Positions 11,746 to 23,340 of a DNA stretch of 64,000 nt are shown here, piece by piece (within the stretch, counting starts at the first letter, position 1; each line of letters opens with the position of its first letter). The DNA is taken from contig CAIIXF020000008.1 of the NCBI GenBank assembly GCA_903813345.2, forward strand, positions 27,636,822 to 27,700,821, in the 5' to 3' direction. Under the pieces are notes generated by a model that saw only the letters and a program-made list of their open reading frames with translations, did no database searches and was not told the origin of the DNA. This DNA is from Owenia fusiformis. Its lineage: Eukaryota > Annelida > Polychaeta > Sabellida > Oweniidae. The translations under genes and the position numbers were made by a program.

Positions 11746-12065
11746 TATACTAAAAATACATTTAAAATGGGCTTCACTCAATGATGACTTATGAGACGTT
11801 CTTTATTTTAAGCAAGTAGTACAGTTTTTAAGAGATGTCAATTTATGAGACTCTATAGCTACAGTCAAATGTACAGTCAAAAATAAAGTTGTTTTGTTCA
11901 TACATTGTAATAAATATATTTGTATATATTATTGGTGTAAATTTTTTCAAAAGTTAATAACTAATGATACAGTAGAAGAAAATGAGGTAATACTTTCCAA
12001 ATCACACATCATTTAATGCCACACATTTTGTTATGTCAAAAGCATTAAGTCAGTCATTGGCATCT

Positions 12066-12262
12066 GTTTTTCCACATATCACAGTTTTCCCATATATCAC
12101 AGTTTCCACATCTTACAACTTTGCATATCGCGCTGTTTTTCCATATTTATTTTTTCCACTGCACTTTGTCATATAACACGGTTTTCCAATATATACAAAT
12201 ATACTGAATTTGTTTTCCCACACACATCACTGTTTACCATTATATCACTGTTTTCCATAGTT
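12066..12262. repeat. Degenerate CATATATCACAGTTTTCC tandem repeat
   Basis: About eight irregular repeats of a 17-25 bp CATATATCACAGTTTTCC-like motif, just downstream of the TTL stop codon on its minus-strand side. No function assigned. Confidence 0.55.
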
Positions 12263-12317
12263 TCCAATGTATCACAATATAATGCCCCGTCGAATTTGAT
12301 GGATTAAAATTCAGATC

Positions 12318-13495
12318 TCACATTTTTTCAAAATTATTGTTAATAGTTGATGGTGGATCTGATGGAGGGAATATTGGATCTATAGCAGTCTGTATCAAGC
12401 CTTCAGCAAGATCTGACAGTAATGCACTGGAAAAAATTATATCTTCAATTAGCTTAAGAGGTGTAGCAACGAATCATTATTGATGTTGGAAAATTGTCCT
12501 ATCAATATATTCCTAACAATGTCAAAAATAACATCTACCAGAAGATCAGTGATATGATGTAAAATGGTGAAGTTATTTAAGATTCATAGAGCAAAAATTG
12601 AGAAAAAAATCAATTCTCCAAAATAATAAAAATTCTCCCTTTATAAGAAATCTTACCTGGCAGATGCAGGGGAACCATTGATCTCCAACAGCCAAACCTT
12701 AAGATTGGAATCCAACATGAAATCAAAGCCAAATAACTGGAAGCTCTTGTAGTTCAGGCCTGATGTGCTAATTTGCTGAAAAAATAAATGATGGGTGCTT
12801 ACAACAAGATGATGACACACAAGAAATAAAATACATTTGCAACAAAGAATAATCTTGATTTAGTCATTAAAAGTTCCAAATTCAGTCAAACTGATGTCAT
12901 ATTTGGAATCTACATGTAAAATTACACCTAGAAATGTGGTATTGAAAAGAGTTTATCAACTTTGAAAATTTAATTTTCTTTGAAAATGTGACTTCTAGGT
13001 CGAGGCTGAGACCATGATAAAAATGATGGCTGTTTATGTTAGTCTCAGGTCGAGGAGATTCCCCATAGACCCCATGTTGTAAAATCACAAAAATGTAAAT
13101 ATCTTTTCTTGTGTTGGGCAGATAACATTTTCTTTTACTAGACAATTATTTTAATTTGTATAACTATTACATACATAAGGGTTGTATGAAAAGTGAACCA
13201 CTAAAACCGATGAATATTCAAGTTTAAGGGAATTTTGTAATACACTGCCATGTTATTTCCCCCAAATCAGCCACCTGGTGGCGAAACTGGTAACTACCCA
13301 CTCCCATCTGAGTAATTAAAACCCTCGTGACCCCCTCACGGTGACACCACCTGATGTTATACAAAGAAGCATCCTTGAAAATTGAAATGTAACCCGCGTA
13401 CCTGTTCTACAGCTTGGAAGCACTGTCTGACAATGGCTTTAATCTGAGGCAAGATGCTGTCTGACATCCTTGTGTTGTACTTGTCCTGCAAGTAC
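12318..13495 (-). CDS. TTL: Tubulin-tyrosine ligase, exons 6-8 (C-terminal part)
   Basis: The 3' end of the TTL gene whose exons 1-5 lie at 39058-43666. Exon 6 is 13402-13495, exon 7 is 12657-12775 and exon 8 is 12318-12426 (stop TGA 12318-12320). Exon 6 carries [15 protein letters not shown]. Exon 7 carries [12 protein letters not shown] and [11 protein letters not shown], the family's ATP-grasp C-terminal block with the metal-binding E-x-N. Exon 8 ends FEKM. Phases 2/0/2 match, and the eight exons sum to 1140 nt, giving 379 residues, close to the usual ~377. This agreement makes the exon model strong despite the 25.6 kb intron between exons 5 and 6. Confidence 0.94.
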
Positions 13496-13779
13496 CTATA
13501 ATATAACAGATGCTGACATAATATATGTAGAATTTGATGTGACATTTCTGCAAGTTAATATTTGGTATAAGGCATAAAATATGATATCACAAGAAATTAT
13601 CTCATATTGGGTTTATCAAATGATCTCAATCAAATTGCTATACTTGCAACAACTTGAATCATAGATGTCGCCTGTGTCAATAATGACCATTGTGAATGGT
13701 GCTCCTAGTAATTGACGTTTTTCATCAGGATTTACAACATAAATAGACTTCTAGGTGGTACTGAAGTGACTATAAAGGT

Positions 13780-14253
13780 ACGTTCTAGCGACCTATCAAC
13801 TACAAAATCTCAAGCTTGTTTCTAAATCATGGATATTGATGGATAACAACACTCTGTGACAGTTAGATTTTCAAAATGGCGTCTGATTTTGAAATCGACC
13901 CGTGCATGGATAACCTGCTTAGAACTGTTGAATGCACACCGAGATACGAAATTGTTGAACAGTTATCTATAGACTATGATGAGGATATGCTGTATGAGGT
14001 TAGATCATACCAATTTTCTATGGTGGAAAAGTCTATTTCTACCTTGTGTGAGGACCGTTTCGGACCCCAAACTGCCAGGGGTGAGGACCAGATGGTGGAT
14101 CTTAAGATCAAACGCAGGAAAGGTGACACTAAGCTTATAAGTTACGCTAATGATATATATGACATGTATGTTTATCTGATGGGGCTAACAGATCACTTTC
14201 CACGTAGTATTCTAGCTCCTACTAGTGTGCTACCAGAGGAAATTACGTCTCGT
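13780..14253 (+). CDS. LINE ORF1 N-terminal part (interrupted by an inserted element)
   Basis: From ATG 13876 an open frame of about 126 codons runs to 14253. There it enters the terminal repeat of a 1.49-kb element and stops two codons later. The text (ANDIYDMYVYLMGL, DHFPRSIL) resembles N-terminal regions of invertebrate LINE ORF1 proteins (weak recollection). I infer it is the 5' part of the ORF1 that resumes after the insertion at 15742. The boundary at 13780 for the LINE 5' end is a guess. If this is wrong, it is an isolated small ORF. Confidence 0.5.
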
Positions 14254-15741
14254 CCCAATTGAAAAATAAAACTAATTACCAACTTATTACCAACTAATTT
14301 ACAACTAATTATTAACAATTCTGCTGGCAATTGGAATTAAAGTTAAGCGTTAATTAAATCAATGATAATTATGGCCTAATTATCAGTAGCAAGTTCAACG
14401 TAAATTAACTTACAATAATGCTGATTTATGATTTTTAGTTGATAATTAAGAAATGAAATGTTTGAGGGTGATAGTAAGTGGTAAATTAAAACGTTTTTGT
14501 TCTGAAGTAGATTATTGGTTGATAGTTAACATATAGGATGATTATAATGATAATTAGTTGTAAATTAGGCCCATGATTTAGAAATACAAACCCCCTAAAT
14601 TTAATTTCAAGATGGTGGAAAAAGAAAACATGTGAGAGATATTTCTCTCATAAAATTGAGAATTACAACGTGAATGGTGCGTATACTACCATGAAATTTG
14701 GTCAACATTATTATAAGGGTATGTAGAACATGAATACAATATATGTTAAATCTTATTCACACTTCTGTCTGAAATGTTAATGAATTTAAAAATCTTTTTG
14801 AATCAGATCATATAATATTAATCCTAGAATGAAATTTAGGTACTAACATGGGTTACCTATATTTCACAAGTAATCCAAATGTGCTCTTCTAAATAGTGAT
14901 TGTTAGATCAAAGACATTTCAAAGCATATTTTTGATTCTATCTGTTACGTCCTTATTATGTAACATTAGAGTCTAATGTTTGTGTTCTGATTTTAGTTGT
15001 TGATGGCAATAATGATGTTTTCACATGCTTTTCATGAATCTTAAAAATTTGCAAAATAGAACAGCTTTAAAAAAGAGGGGGAGAAACCCCAGGGTTCAAA
15101 GATGACATACGCTTATAATGTAAATCTGTATTGAGATGGCATCGTCGCTGATTGGTTTAGCGAGTCGATTGTTGATTGGTTTAAAACTAGGTCAATTTGA
15201 AAACTTAAAAAACCAAGATGGAGGGTACGTTTTCGACAAAAGGAGGTGTGCGAAGGAGGAAATCTTATGTCATCAATTGAATCATGGGGTTTTCCCTCCT
15301 CTTGCTGTGAAATTTCAATAGTTCAAGTTCAATGTTGTCTGTTCTGAAAGATCCTAATTAAGATGAATATTCCGTCACAAAATAGTTCAAGATGAAGCAA
15401 AAATCTCCGAGTGAAGGGAAGCAAAAAAGAAGCGAGTCATTTTTGAGATGTCACAAATCTGACTTAAACCTAACTTTCAACTAATTATCAATAGTAAGTT
15501 AGGTGATAATTAGAGATTAACTTACATCAAACTTACAACTAACTTTCAACTAATTTACGTAAATAGCTCATTTGCATATTGATGGTAGTTAATCGTTAAT
15601 TAAGTTGCAAATTAAGCGTTAATTAAGTTGATAATTAGCTCATTTGCATGTGAATTTTTACACCTAACTTTCAACTAATTATCAATAGTAAGTTAGGTGA
15701 TAATTGGAGATGATTTTCCATAGGCTTTTTTCAATTGGGGT
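14254..15741. mobile_element. 1.49-kb non-autonomous element inserted in LINE ORF1
   Basis: The ends CCCAATTGAAAAA (14254) and TTTTTTCAATTGGG (to 15741) are inverted. Just inside both ends are AT-rich ACTAATTA/TTAATTAAG-type repeats (14270-14570 and 15465-15710). A 43-bp direct repeat (15474-15516 and 15662-15704) carries the motif CAACTAATTATCAATAGTAA. No transposase ORF was seen. GT occurs at both junctions and may be a 2-bp target duplication. Confidence 0.65.
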
Positions 15742-15799
15742 TCGAATGATCTACAGCGATCCACAGTAAGGGAACGTATATGCAGCAAAGACGTGTTAG

Positions 15800-16912
15800 C
15801 GAGTAGCAACGTTGGCTGCAGAATATCAAGCGCAAATCGCCATCCTGACAGCCTCAAATGTAGAGCTGAAAACTGAGCTACAGAATATGAAGCAGGGTCA
15901 GAAAAGTGATTTTGACCTTCTAAACAAGCAGATTAAAGACCTTGAAACCAAAGTAAGTCAATTACAAACTGTATGTTCTCCCGTCCTAATTGCCCAGCAA
16001 TTGCATACCATTGTACCAGCAGCTGATCGTCTAGACTCAAATAATCCACTTATTGATAAACAAGGAGATCAGCCGACCAGTAATCCAGAAAATCCAAACA
16101 CAACGGTTGTTGATAAACAACGTGATAAAACAGCTGATGACTGTGGAAACCAAAACATAAACACGGGTACTAATAAACAACATCAATCTCTCACAGAGCT
16201 CCCACTGCCATCCATTGGTAGGGGCCGTGGAAGGGGTCGTAATGCCTCGGCACCGGAAGGGCGTAATCCAGGTATTAGCCATCAAAAGAGTGGGATGACA
16301 AAATCGACCAAACATGCAGAGCTCAGACCAGATAAACGTCGGGACCAAGACAAACGTCGTATCGAGGTCGTGATTGGCACAAATCCAAACAAGGAAGATG
16401 AACCATCTCAACTCTGGACAGATGTTGTTCGTCGAAAGAGACCACCGACAAATAACAATACAAAGTCATCTGACAAAGATATACCAGTGCCAAAAAGATC
16501 AAGTAGATCCCTTAGAGGGGTCCAGCGTGAAAAAGGAATCACATTGTACGTGGAGAACATTGAAAAAGATGATAGTGACAGTGACGATGATATTAAGCAG
16601 CAAGTTATACAACAAGCTAAACATCACAATATACGCATCATGCAATGCTACGTAATACACAATAGGGTGTCACAATACAGTGTAGGTTATAAAATTGTGG
16701 TACCACTTTCTTGTGGACAACGTGCACAACTGCAGAGCACCTGGCCTGCGCCAATTAAATGCAGGGAATGGGTGTCAAAGCGGAAATGGGATAATGCCCC
16801 GTTCATTGATTCTGAATTTGACCAGGATGACATCTATAGATCTACAAAAGAATATGATAGTGTAAACAGTGAGCGTCGCTATTATGCGTATGAAAATGAT
16901 AACGTTGACTGA
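15800..16912 (+). CDS. LINE ORF1 (coiled coil, Arg-Gly tract, RRM-like region)
   Basis: Open frame of about 370 codons, ending TGA two nucleotides before the ORF2 ATG. No ATG lies near its 5' end (the first in-frame one is ~25 codons in), which fits its being the remainder of an ORF1 cut by the element at 14254-15741 plus a small frameshift. Visible parts are an N-terminal heptad-rich coiled coil (about residues 5-55 from 15812), a low-complexity Asn/Asp/Lys stretch, an RGRGRGRN tract, basic regions, and a C-terminal domain starting GITLYVENI with a WPAPIKCREW motif, like the RNA-binding C-terminus of many LINE ORF1 proteins. The likely role is RNA chaperone/RNP formation for the element. Confidence 0.85.
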   Translation, partial: RVATLAAEYQAQIAILTASNVELKTELQNMKQGQKSDFDLLNKQIKDLETKVSQLQTVCSPVLIAQQLHTIVPAADRLDSNNPLIDKQGDQPTSNPENPNTTVVDKQRDKTADDCGNQNINTGTNKQHQSLTELPLPSIGRGRGRGRNASAPEGRNPGISHQKSGMTKSTKHAELRPDKRRDQDKRRIEVVIGTNPNKEDEPSQLWTDVVRRKRPPTNNNTKSSDKDIPVPKRSSRSLRGVQREKGITLYVENIEKDDSDSDDDIKQQVIQQAKHHNIRIMQCYVIHNRVSQYSVGYKIVVPLSCGQRAQLQSTWPAPIKCREWVSKRKWDNAPFIDSEFDQDDIYRSTKEYDSVNSERRYYAYENDNVD

Positions 16913-16914
16913 TC

Positions 16915-19900
16915 ATGGGTACTTGCTTCTATTATCTATGTATTGTAAATATAGTCCTGTATATAGTTTTAACATTTTCCATTATGAAGCACACCAATAA
17001 ATATCAACCCGGTAAAAATCACAGTGTAAATCATGAATTTCTCAATATTGCGTCCTGGAATGTTAATGGATTAGGGATATCAAAGCCTTATCTGACGCAA
17101 CTTATGGGAAATAATGATATTATATTAATTCAAGAACACTGGTTATGTAGCGGGTCAAAACATGTCATGGATGATATAAATAGTAATTTTGACTGCACGG
17201 TGTTCGAATGTAGCAAAGATTTAAATGTTTTTGACAAAAGTTATAAAATAGGCCACGGTGGTATTGCTATTCTTGTTAAGGACGATATGCAACAATTTGT
17301 TTCAAAGGTGAATTTGAAGTGTACCAATTCAGACAGAATATGTGCTATTGATGTATGTTATAATGAACAACATTTGTTTATAGTATGCGTATATTTACCA
17401 CAGCAAAACTGTCAAAAGGTTGGATTCATGGAGGTGTTAGATGAGCTTGAAATTTGCATTTGCGATTTAAAGAGTCGTGTGTCTGTTGTTATTTTTGGAG
17501 ATACAAACGCCTGTATTGACTCGCTATATGGGGATAGGGGAAATGGGTGCCCAACACGTAATGGGAAACATTTCATGAACTTTATACGGAGGAATGGCCT
17601 TATACCTGTAGACATGTTGAGTCATATATGGCAAGGTCCTTCTTATACATTTAGCCGGGATTATTCAGGCAGTTCGTACATTGACCATTGTGTAGTATCT
17701 GCCGCATTATTAGATCACATAAAATCAGGTATAACATATGATGATTGTATACTTAATACTTCTGATCACCTTGCTATGTCTGTGAAGATTAATATTAATA
17801 ATCAAGTACCACCCTCTCTTAATACGGAGAGAGAAGTGATCGACGCACACATAGCATGGGATAAAATTGCTCAAAGTGATATTGACATGATTTATACATC
17901 AGTGGTACGGGGTCCTCTTGAAAGGGTTAAGTCCAATCTTGATGAATATTCGAAAGGGCAGGAATATGATGTCGAGATTATTGATCAGACTTTACAAGGA
18001 ATAACTGATATATTAAAAACTGTGTCTAGTGATAATTTGCCCAAGCGGAAATACAATAAACGATTAAAACCCTATTGGAATTCCACAGTTAAAGAACTCA
18101 TGAAGAACAAGAACAAACTTTGGAGACAGTGGAAGTGTTCTGGTATGCAGCGGGGTGATAATGAACATTGGCTTGAATATAAGGAATCAAAGCGTAATTT
18201 TAGGCGTGCACTCAGATTAGCTGAGGTACAGTATAACATTTCCTGTCAAAAGAAAATAGACGAGTCACAAGATGTAGATGCAAGGTACTATTGGTATTTG
18301 GCGAATAGACACAAACGGGGCAGTAAACAATCGATACACATAAGGTCAGATGATGGTACTATTTTACAAAAACCTGAAGAGCTTAGAAATGAGTGGGCTC
18401 GATATTTTGAGAGATTATTCACTCCTAAATATAACACTAATTTTGATGCAGAATTCAAGGAATATGTGGACTGAAGGGTCAGTGATATGAAAGAGAGCTA
18501 TAAGAATAATAATGACGGATCTTTTGATATACCATTCGATAACGAGGAAATTTTAAATGCAGTAAACATGTTGAATGACAAACGTGCCTGTGGTTATGAT
18601 GGTATATCTGCCGAACATGTAAAACATAGGGGCGTGGCACTCATCGATGTTTTAACTGCGCTGTTTAACTGTATGTTTATACGCGAGCATGTACCTAGTA
18701 GTATGAAAATAGGGGTTATGATAACACTTTACAAGGGGGGCAATAAAGATATATTAGATAGGGATAACCATCGTGGCATAACTTTGATGTGTACATTTTG
18801 TAAGATTTTAGATAGGCTTATTTTAAATCGTGGCAAAAACTGTGGACCGATTGAAAGGTCAAAACTTCAATACGCTGCACAAATAGGCTCATCGTGTTTA
18901 GATACATCTCTCGTTCTAAGAGAGACAGTGGCCCATCAGTTAGAAAATGGTTCTGATGTTTATGTTTTAGCAATTGACGTTAAAAAGGCCTTTGATACCG
19001 TGTTTATAAATGGCTTGATGTTTTTACTGTATACCCAAGGGATCAACGGCAAATTGTGGAAAATGATACTTGAAACTTATGTAGGATATCGTTGCTGTGT
19101 AAAACTAAATGGTATTATGAGTGATATGTTTTATGTAAATCAGGGGGTCCATCAAGGTGGGGTTCTATCTATGGAGCTGTATGTAAGGTTTATGAACCCA
19201 TTATTAATAGAACTGCAGAATTCTGGATATGGCTGTAAAGTCATGGGTATTGATTGTGTAGCCCCTTCATATGCAGATGATACGATAATGATATCCTTGT
19301 TCAGAAATAATATGCAGGAAATGTTGCACATTCTCTATAACTATGCAAATAGATGGCGTTTTGAGATCCATCCAGGGAAATGTACAGCAGTTCACTTTAC
19401 TATGAGCAAGATCAAAGATAACAAACCCTTTGAATATGGAACTAGTGAAATACCTTTAAGTAGAGATTTAGTTCACCTTGGTTTACCCGTAACACAACGG
19501 GATATAGGGTATCATATAGAGAATGTAACGTCTAAAGCAAGACGCAATTTTTATACAACCTTAGATTGTATTACTCCAGAAAACTGCTGTGTTAATCCCT
19601 TACCGGCCTCAAAGTTGTACTGGGCAGTATCAATACCTACAATGCTTTATGGGGCTGAAGTTCTAACTTATAAACCATCTAATATTTTAACATTGGAAAG
19701 GGTACATTTACAGTCTGCGAAGTCAATTCAATCCCTACCAAAACAGACAACCAATTGTGCTTCCCTTGCACAACTTGGATGGGCAGACATAAGTGAAATA
19801 ATTGCAATAAAAAAGCTAATGTACTTCCTGCACATATTTAATACAGGTGCTGGTAACTGCAAAGAACTATGTATTTTTCGATGGTACTCTATATTGTACA

Positions 19901-20475
19901 GTTTCTTTGTCCAACCGTCCATATGTTCCCCAATAAGGGAAATTGTAAAACTAGGAATCCAGTATGATTTATTAGGTAGAATGGGAGGCTATATCACAAG
20001 TGGCGTCTTTCCATCAAAATATCATTGGAAGAAGATAGTCAAAAACTCTGTTCTTAATTTTTCGACTCATAAATGGCATATAAGATGTTTAACATACAAC
20101 AAAATTAAGCTATACCGAGAAGTGGTCACTATCAGATCACCTATTATATGGTACCAATTGTGCAAATATAAGCCAGAAATGATATATAAATGCAAGTTGA
20201 TGATACGTCTCCTAGTAGGTGAAGGTGTTGGGCGTTACACAGAACCACATGTAAATAGAGTTTGTCCAATGTGCAACTCACCTGACACCTTGACTCATTT
20301 TATAAAAGAATGTGAAATGATTGAACATTTAAGGGGTTCGATTCGACCATATTTATTGGAAAATCTGGAAATTATGTCAGCTTTGTTTGCGCCCAGTTGT
20401 TTTGATGATTGTGTCCTGATTGCAAGGACAATATATCAGATGTACCAAGAGAGAATTAAGTCTCTCACCCTGTAA
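16915..20475 (+). pseudogene. LINE ORF2 (APE endonuclease and reverse transcriptase) with one in-frame stop
   Basis: Two same-frame open stretches, 16915-18474 and 18487-20475, separated by a single TGA (18472-18474), together about 1186 codons. The N-terminal APE-type endonuclease has ASWNVNGLG, LIQEHW, HGGIAIL, FGDTNA and a terminal SDH, with every expected catalytic block present. The RT half has NHRGITLM, AIDVKKAFDTV, GVHQGGVLS and the YADDT catalytic box, then a C-terminal CPMC-x9-H-x5-C zinc motif. ORF1 stop and ORF2 start lie in TGATCATG, suggesting termination-reinitiation coupling. Apart from the one nonsense codon it looks young. It lies in intron 5 of TTL, opposite strand. LINE clade undetermined. 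Confidence 0.93.
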
Positions 20476-20726
20476 ATAATCAACACTAACACAAGACAAA
20501 ATCGTATGGAATAAATTGCAATAAGATGGTTATTAAGCTTGTTATTATGGTCTTACTAGTGGTTATTATTGAGTAATGGTACAGGTATCCGATATGGTAT
20601 TGCAGCTTACACTTAAGTAATGGTACACGTATCCTTGGATTTTAGGCCCGAATACCGAGGTTTATTTTTTTGATTATCGTGTATTATTATTTTGTGTTAA
20701 TATTAGTTAACCATCTAACTATTGGC
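20476..20726 (+). other. LINE 3' flank without obvious tail
   Basis: AT-rich sequence after ORF2, with two copies of taatggtaca(g/c)gtatcc (20575-20591, 20622-20638). No poly(A) or clear microsatellite tail marks the LINE 3' end. Confidence 0.4.
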
Positions 20727-20817
20727 TACCCTTTGCATTCGTTTGACTTCACTTCTTAAAATAGAGCTTCGTCTTCGTCTTGTAGTTTAACTACATGTAG
20801 ACTCTGCATGCAGGGTA
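20727..20817 (-). mobile_element. Short TACCCT...AGGGTA MITE, copy 2
   Basis: 91 bp, inverted relative to the copies at 4628 and 21345. It is flanked by a perfect 9-bp target duplication ACTATTGGC (20718-20726 and 20818-20826). Confidence 0.85.
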
Positions 20818-20862
20818 ACTATTGGCATGATATTGATAACCTTGTTATATTAATATAGCGCA

Positions 20863-21107
20863 TAGGCGTAGCCAGGGGGATGCGATGGGATGCGATCGCA
20901 CCCCCCCCCCCCTCCATAACCAATGAAAATAGAACCATTAGATAGAAGAGAAAAGTGTTAAAATGCTTTTTTTTGAAGCTTCTAGCTCGATTTTGAACGA
21001 AGTTGCACCAATTTTTGTAAAATTCAAAACAAATCTTCAAAAACATTTTTAATGCCACGATCACACCCCTTCCCCCCCCCCCCCCGACTGAAAGCTGGCT
21101 ACGCCAC
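20863..21107. mobile_element. GGCGTAGCCAG MITE with poly-C tracts
   Basis: The ends ggcgtagccag (20865) and ctggctacgcc (to 21105) are inverted repeats, with long C homopolymers inside both ends. A second copy is at 60892-61062, with a one-ended relic near 31908-31950. Confidence 0.75.
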
Positions 21108-21344
21108 TGTAACGTGTAATCAATACGCTACATTTTATATGTTCAATTTGTATACTAAAAACTGTTATTAATCCACAGATTTAGATGAAGACAAGATAAA
21201 AATCCGAATCAAGAATGAAAAGGTGTCTAAGTATATAAATCTTAAGGGTAATGCATATTTGAATTAAACAGAGGCGGGTTAATTTATATTGTACTATGAA
21301 TTACGCTATTATTCAAAATTGCAGCTAAGATGCCTGTTTTATGA

Positions 21345-21432
21345 TACCCTGCGTGCAGAGTCTAGTTAAACTACGTATACACTAAGACGAAGCTCTCTTT
21401 TAAGAAGTGAAGTCAAACGAATGCAAAGGGTA
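21345..21432 (+). mobile_element. Short TACCCT...AGGGTA MITE, copy 3
   Basis: 88 bp, flanked by a perfect 9-bp target duplication GTTTTATGA (21336-21344 and 21433-21441). A decayed fragment of the same family is at about 22288-22330. Confidence 0.85.
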
Positions 21433-22094
21433 GTTTTATGAAAAATATCACGAAGGATGTATTCTAGATATCAGTAGTATTCTCAGAAATTTATTATCCG
21501 AAACGGATAACATCTGGCCAATCAGACAAACAATCGCAGACATAGGCTAAGCTTGTTTATTTAACAGTTAGATTTGTTGACTTACCGATCCGTATTTCAA
21601 TCTCCGGGAAGACGTTCTTTTCACTTTGTATTTGCGTGCAGTGTAATATAAGTTGATACTTTTGTTCAAAAATGTACTTTTAATGGCATGAAAATAAATA
21701 TAGCTAATTTTTCGCACTGATATGATGATGACTATTCTGGCGAATCGGGTAGATATTTCTCAGTTTTTTCCGATAATAAAACTATTCATTTCTATCAATT
21801 TAACAAACAGGGTCCTTTGAATGCACATTAAAACTATAAAAGTATTTATTGGGCGTACATACTCGTTCTGTCATGTTACTTTCATTTCATTTGCAAGTTG
21901 TCCACATATTAATCCAGCGTTTTGTTTAATCAAATTTCCCGCCCCTTGAGGTTTCCGACTGTAAAACTTAATATTTAATACTAACCAATGCATCAGTTAA
22001 TATTATCAGAATACAAATTTTCCATTTTTATTTCTCTGATAGACAAAGTCTCATTTTGAATCTGTTCGTGTATTAAAGAGTATGCTTTTATAAT

Positions 22095-22232
22095 GCCGTG
22101 GTCACATTTGCTCAGATTTTCAGCACCGGCGCCCGGCCGATGAGTATTTTGTTCAAAATTGTATTCAATTCTGAACAAGATACTCAATCGGCCGGGCGCC
22201 GTAATGAAAATCGGAGCAAATGTTACCAAGTC
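22095..22232. mobile_element. GC-rich foldback MITE, copy 3
   Basis: Palindromic element starting gccgtggtcacatttgctc, with GGCGCCCGGCCGATGAG arms and an inverted right end (gagcaaatgttaccaagtc). Same family as 5206-5342. Confidence 0.85.
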
Positions 22233-22587
22233 ATAACTGATGAAAAATCAAATGAGAACATGAACATGGATAATAGGGGCACTATTACGCTGCGTGCAGA
22301 GTCTAATTATAAACTACGAGAAGACTATAGAAGGGGATCATATAAAAGCACGATCTATTTTACAACGCCTTTAGTTTTGTTGCCCTTTGTGCATTTCAAA
22401 AATAAAATATCTTAATCTGATTTGTTCCACCTTTCTTTTCGCTCAGTTCTGCAATATTATGTCCATATGTTGTTTAGGATTATGTCATTTGCGAAATAGC
22501 TGTAAGACATTATGAGAATGAATATGGGAGTTTCCACGATAATGTTGTTCACATGATTTTATACACATACCTGCACAACAATCGCAG

Positions 22588-22748
22588 ACAGAAGTCTTAA
22601 TATTGTCCAATAAAAATAAGAATCTAACATTTAATGATACAAAAGGATTAATTGTTTAGTTCTCTTTGTTTTAGTCTTTGTTTTCTTAAATGCGGAAGTG
22701 TACCAACATCACCTAGATTACATTAGAGATCATCTAACAGTCTAAAAT
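22588..22748 (+). repeat. Left copy of a ~165-bp direct repeat flanking the ISL2EU-like element
   Basis: Begins acagaagtct and ends catctaacagtctaaaat; repeated with small differences at 31053-31221. It ends 17 bp before the element's left terminal repeat. Confidence 0.85.
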
Positions 22749-23340
22749 AGACGAAAACGATTATTCCTGACACCTATCGGCCACTCCCGGAACTATTTCT
22801 GGGATGACGTCATACTAAGAGATTTGCTCTGACTAGTGTACGACGCCATTAAAATTCTCGATAAATATCAGTTGATTTCACAATAAATAAGGTATGTGCA
22901 GATAAATATTGTAACTCTTTCGATATAGATGGGTGTAAAGCATTAAATGTCGGAATAAATATGTCTTAATTTCAGAGTAAAGACGTAAAAACGGGTCTAA
23001 AAAAATTCAGATTTTTTTATGAATTCTTTTTCAAAAATAATCTCTAGTGTTGAAATCTTCAAATTATGAGGTTTAGGGGTTAATAAATCTGTCCCGTGAC
23101 GTTCGTTGATGTCATATCTTTCGTCTAGTGTCAGAAAATAGTAGATTTGATGCAGAAACGGGGCTTTGAAAAGCAAAATCATGGACTGGGGACCCAGCCT
23201 AGGAAACATCCAGGTGTAAGCCTAGTTCAATGCAGTTAACATGGTTACCTATTTTCCTGATCTGCTTTTCACATAGTATATTTCTGTTTCAGACTGAGCT
23301 CTGTCGCTATCAGTGTGTGGAGTAGTCTACATATACAGAT

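Noticed and set aside
13184-13222. Third copy of the GGTGGTCC-type element (aagggttgtatgaaaagtgaacc)
   Set aside because: Only one short end-like match and no inverted partner found nearby.
22098-22415. 105-codon ORF
   Set aside because: Runs through the foldback MITE and its palindromic partner on both strands; not a gene.
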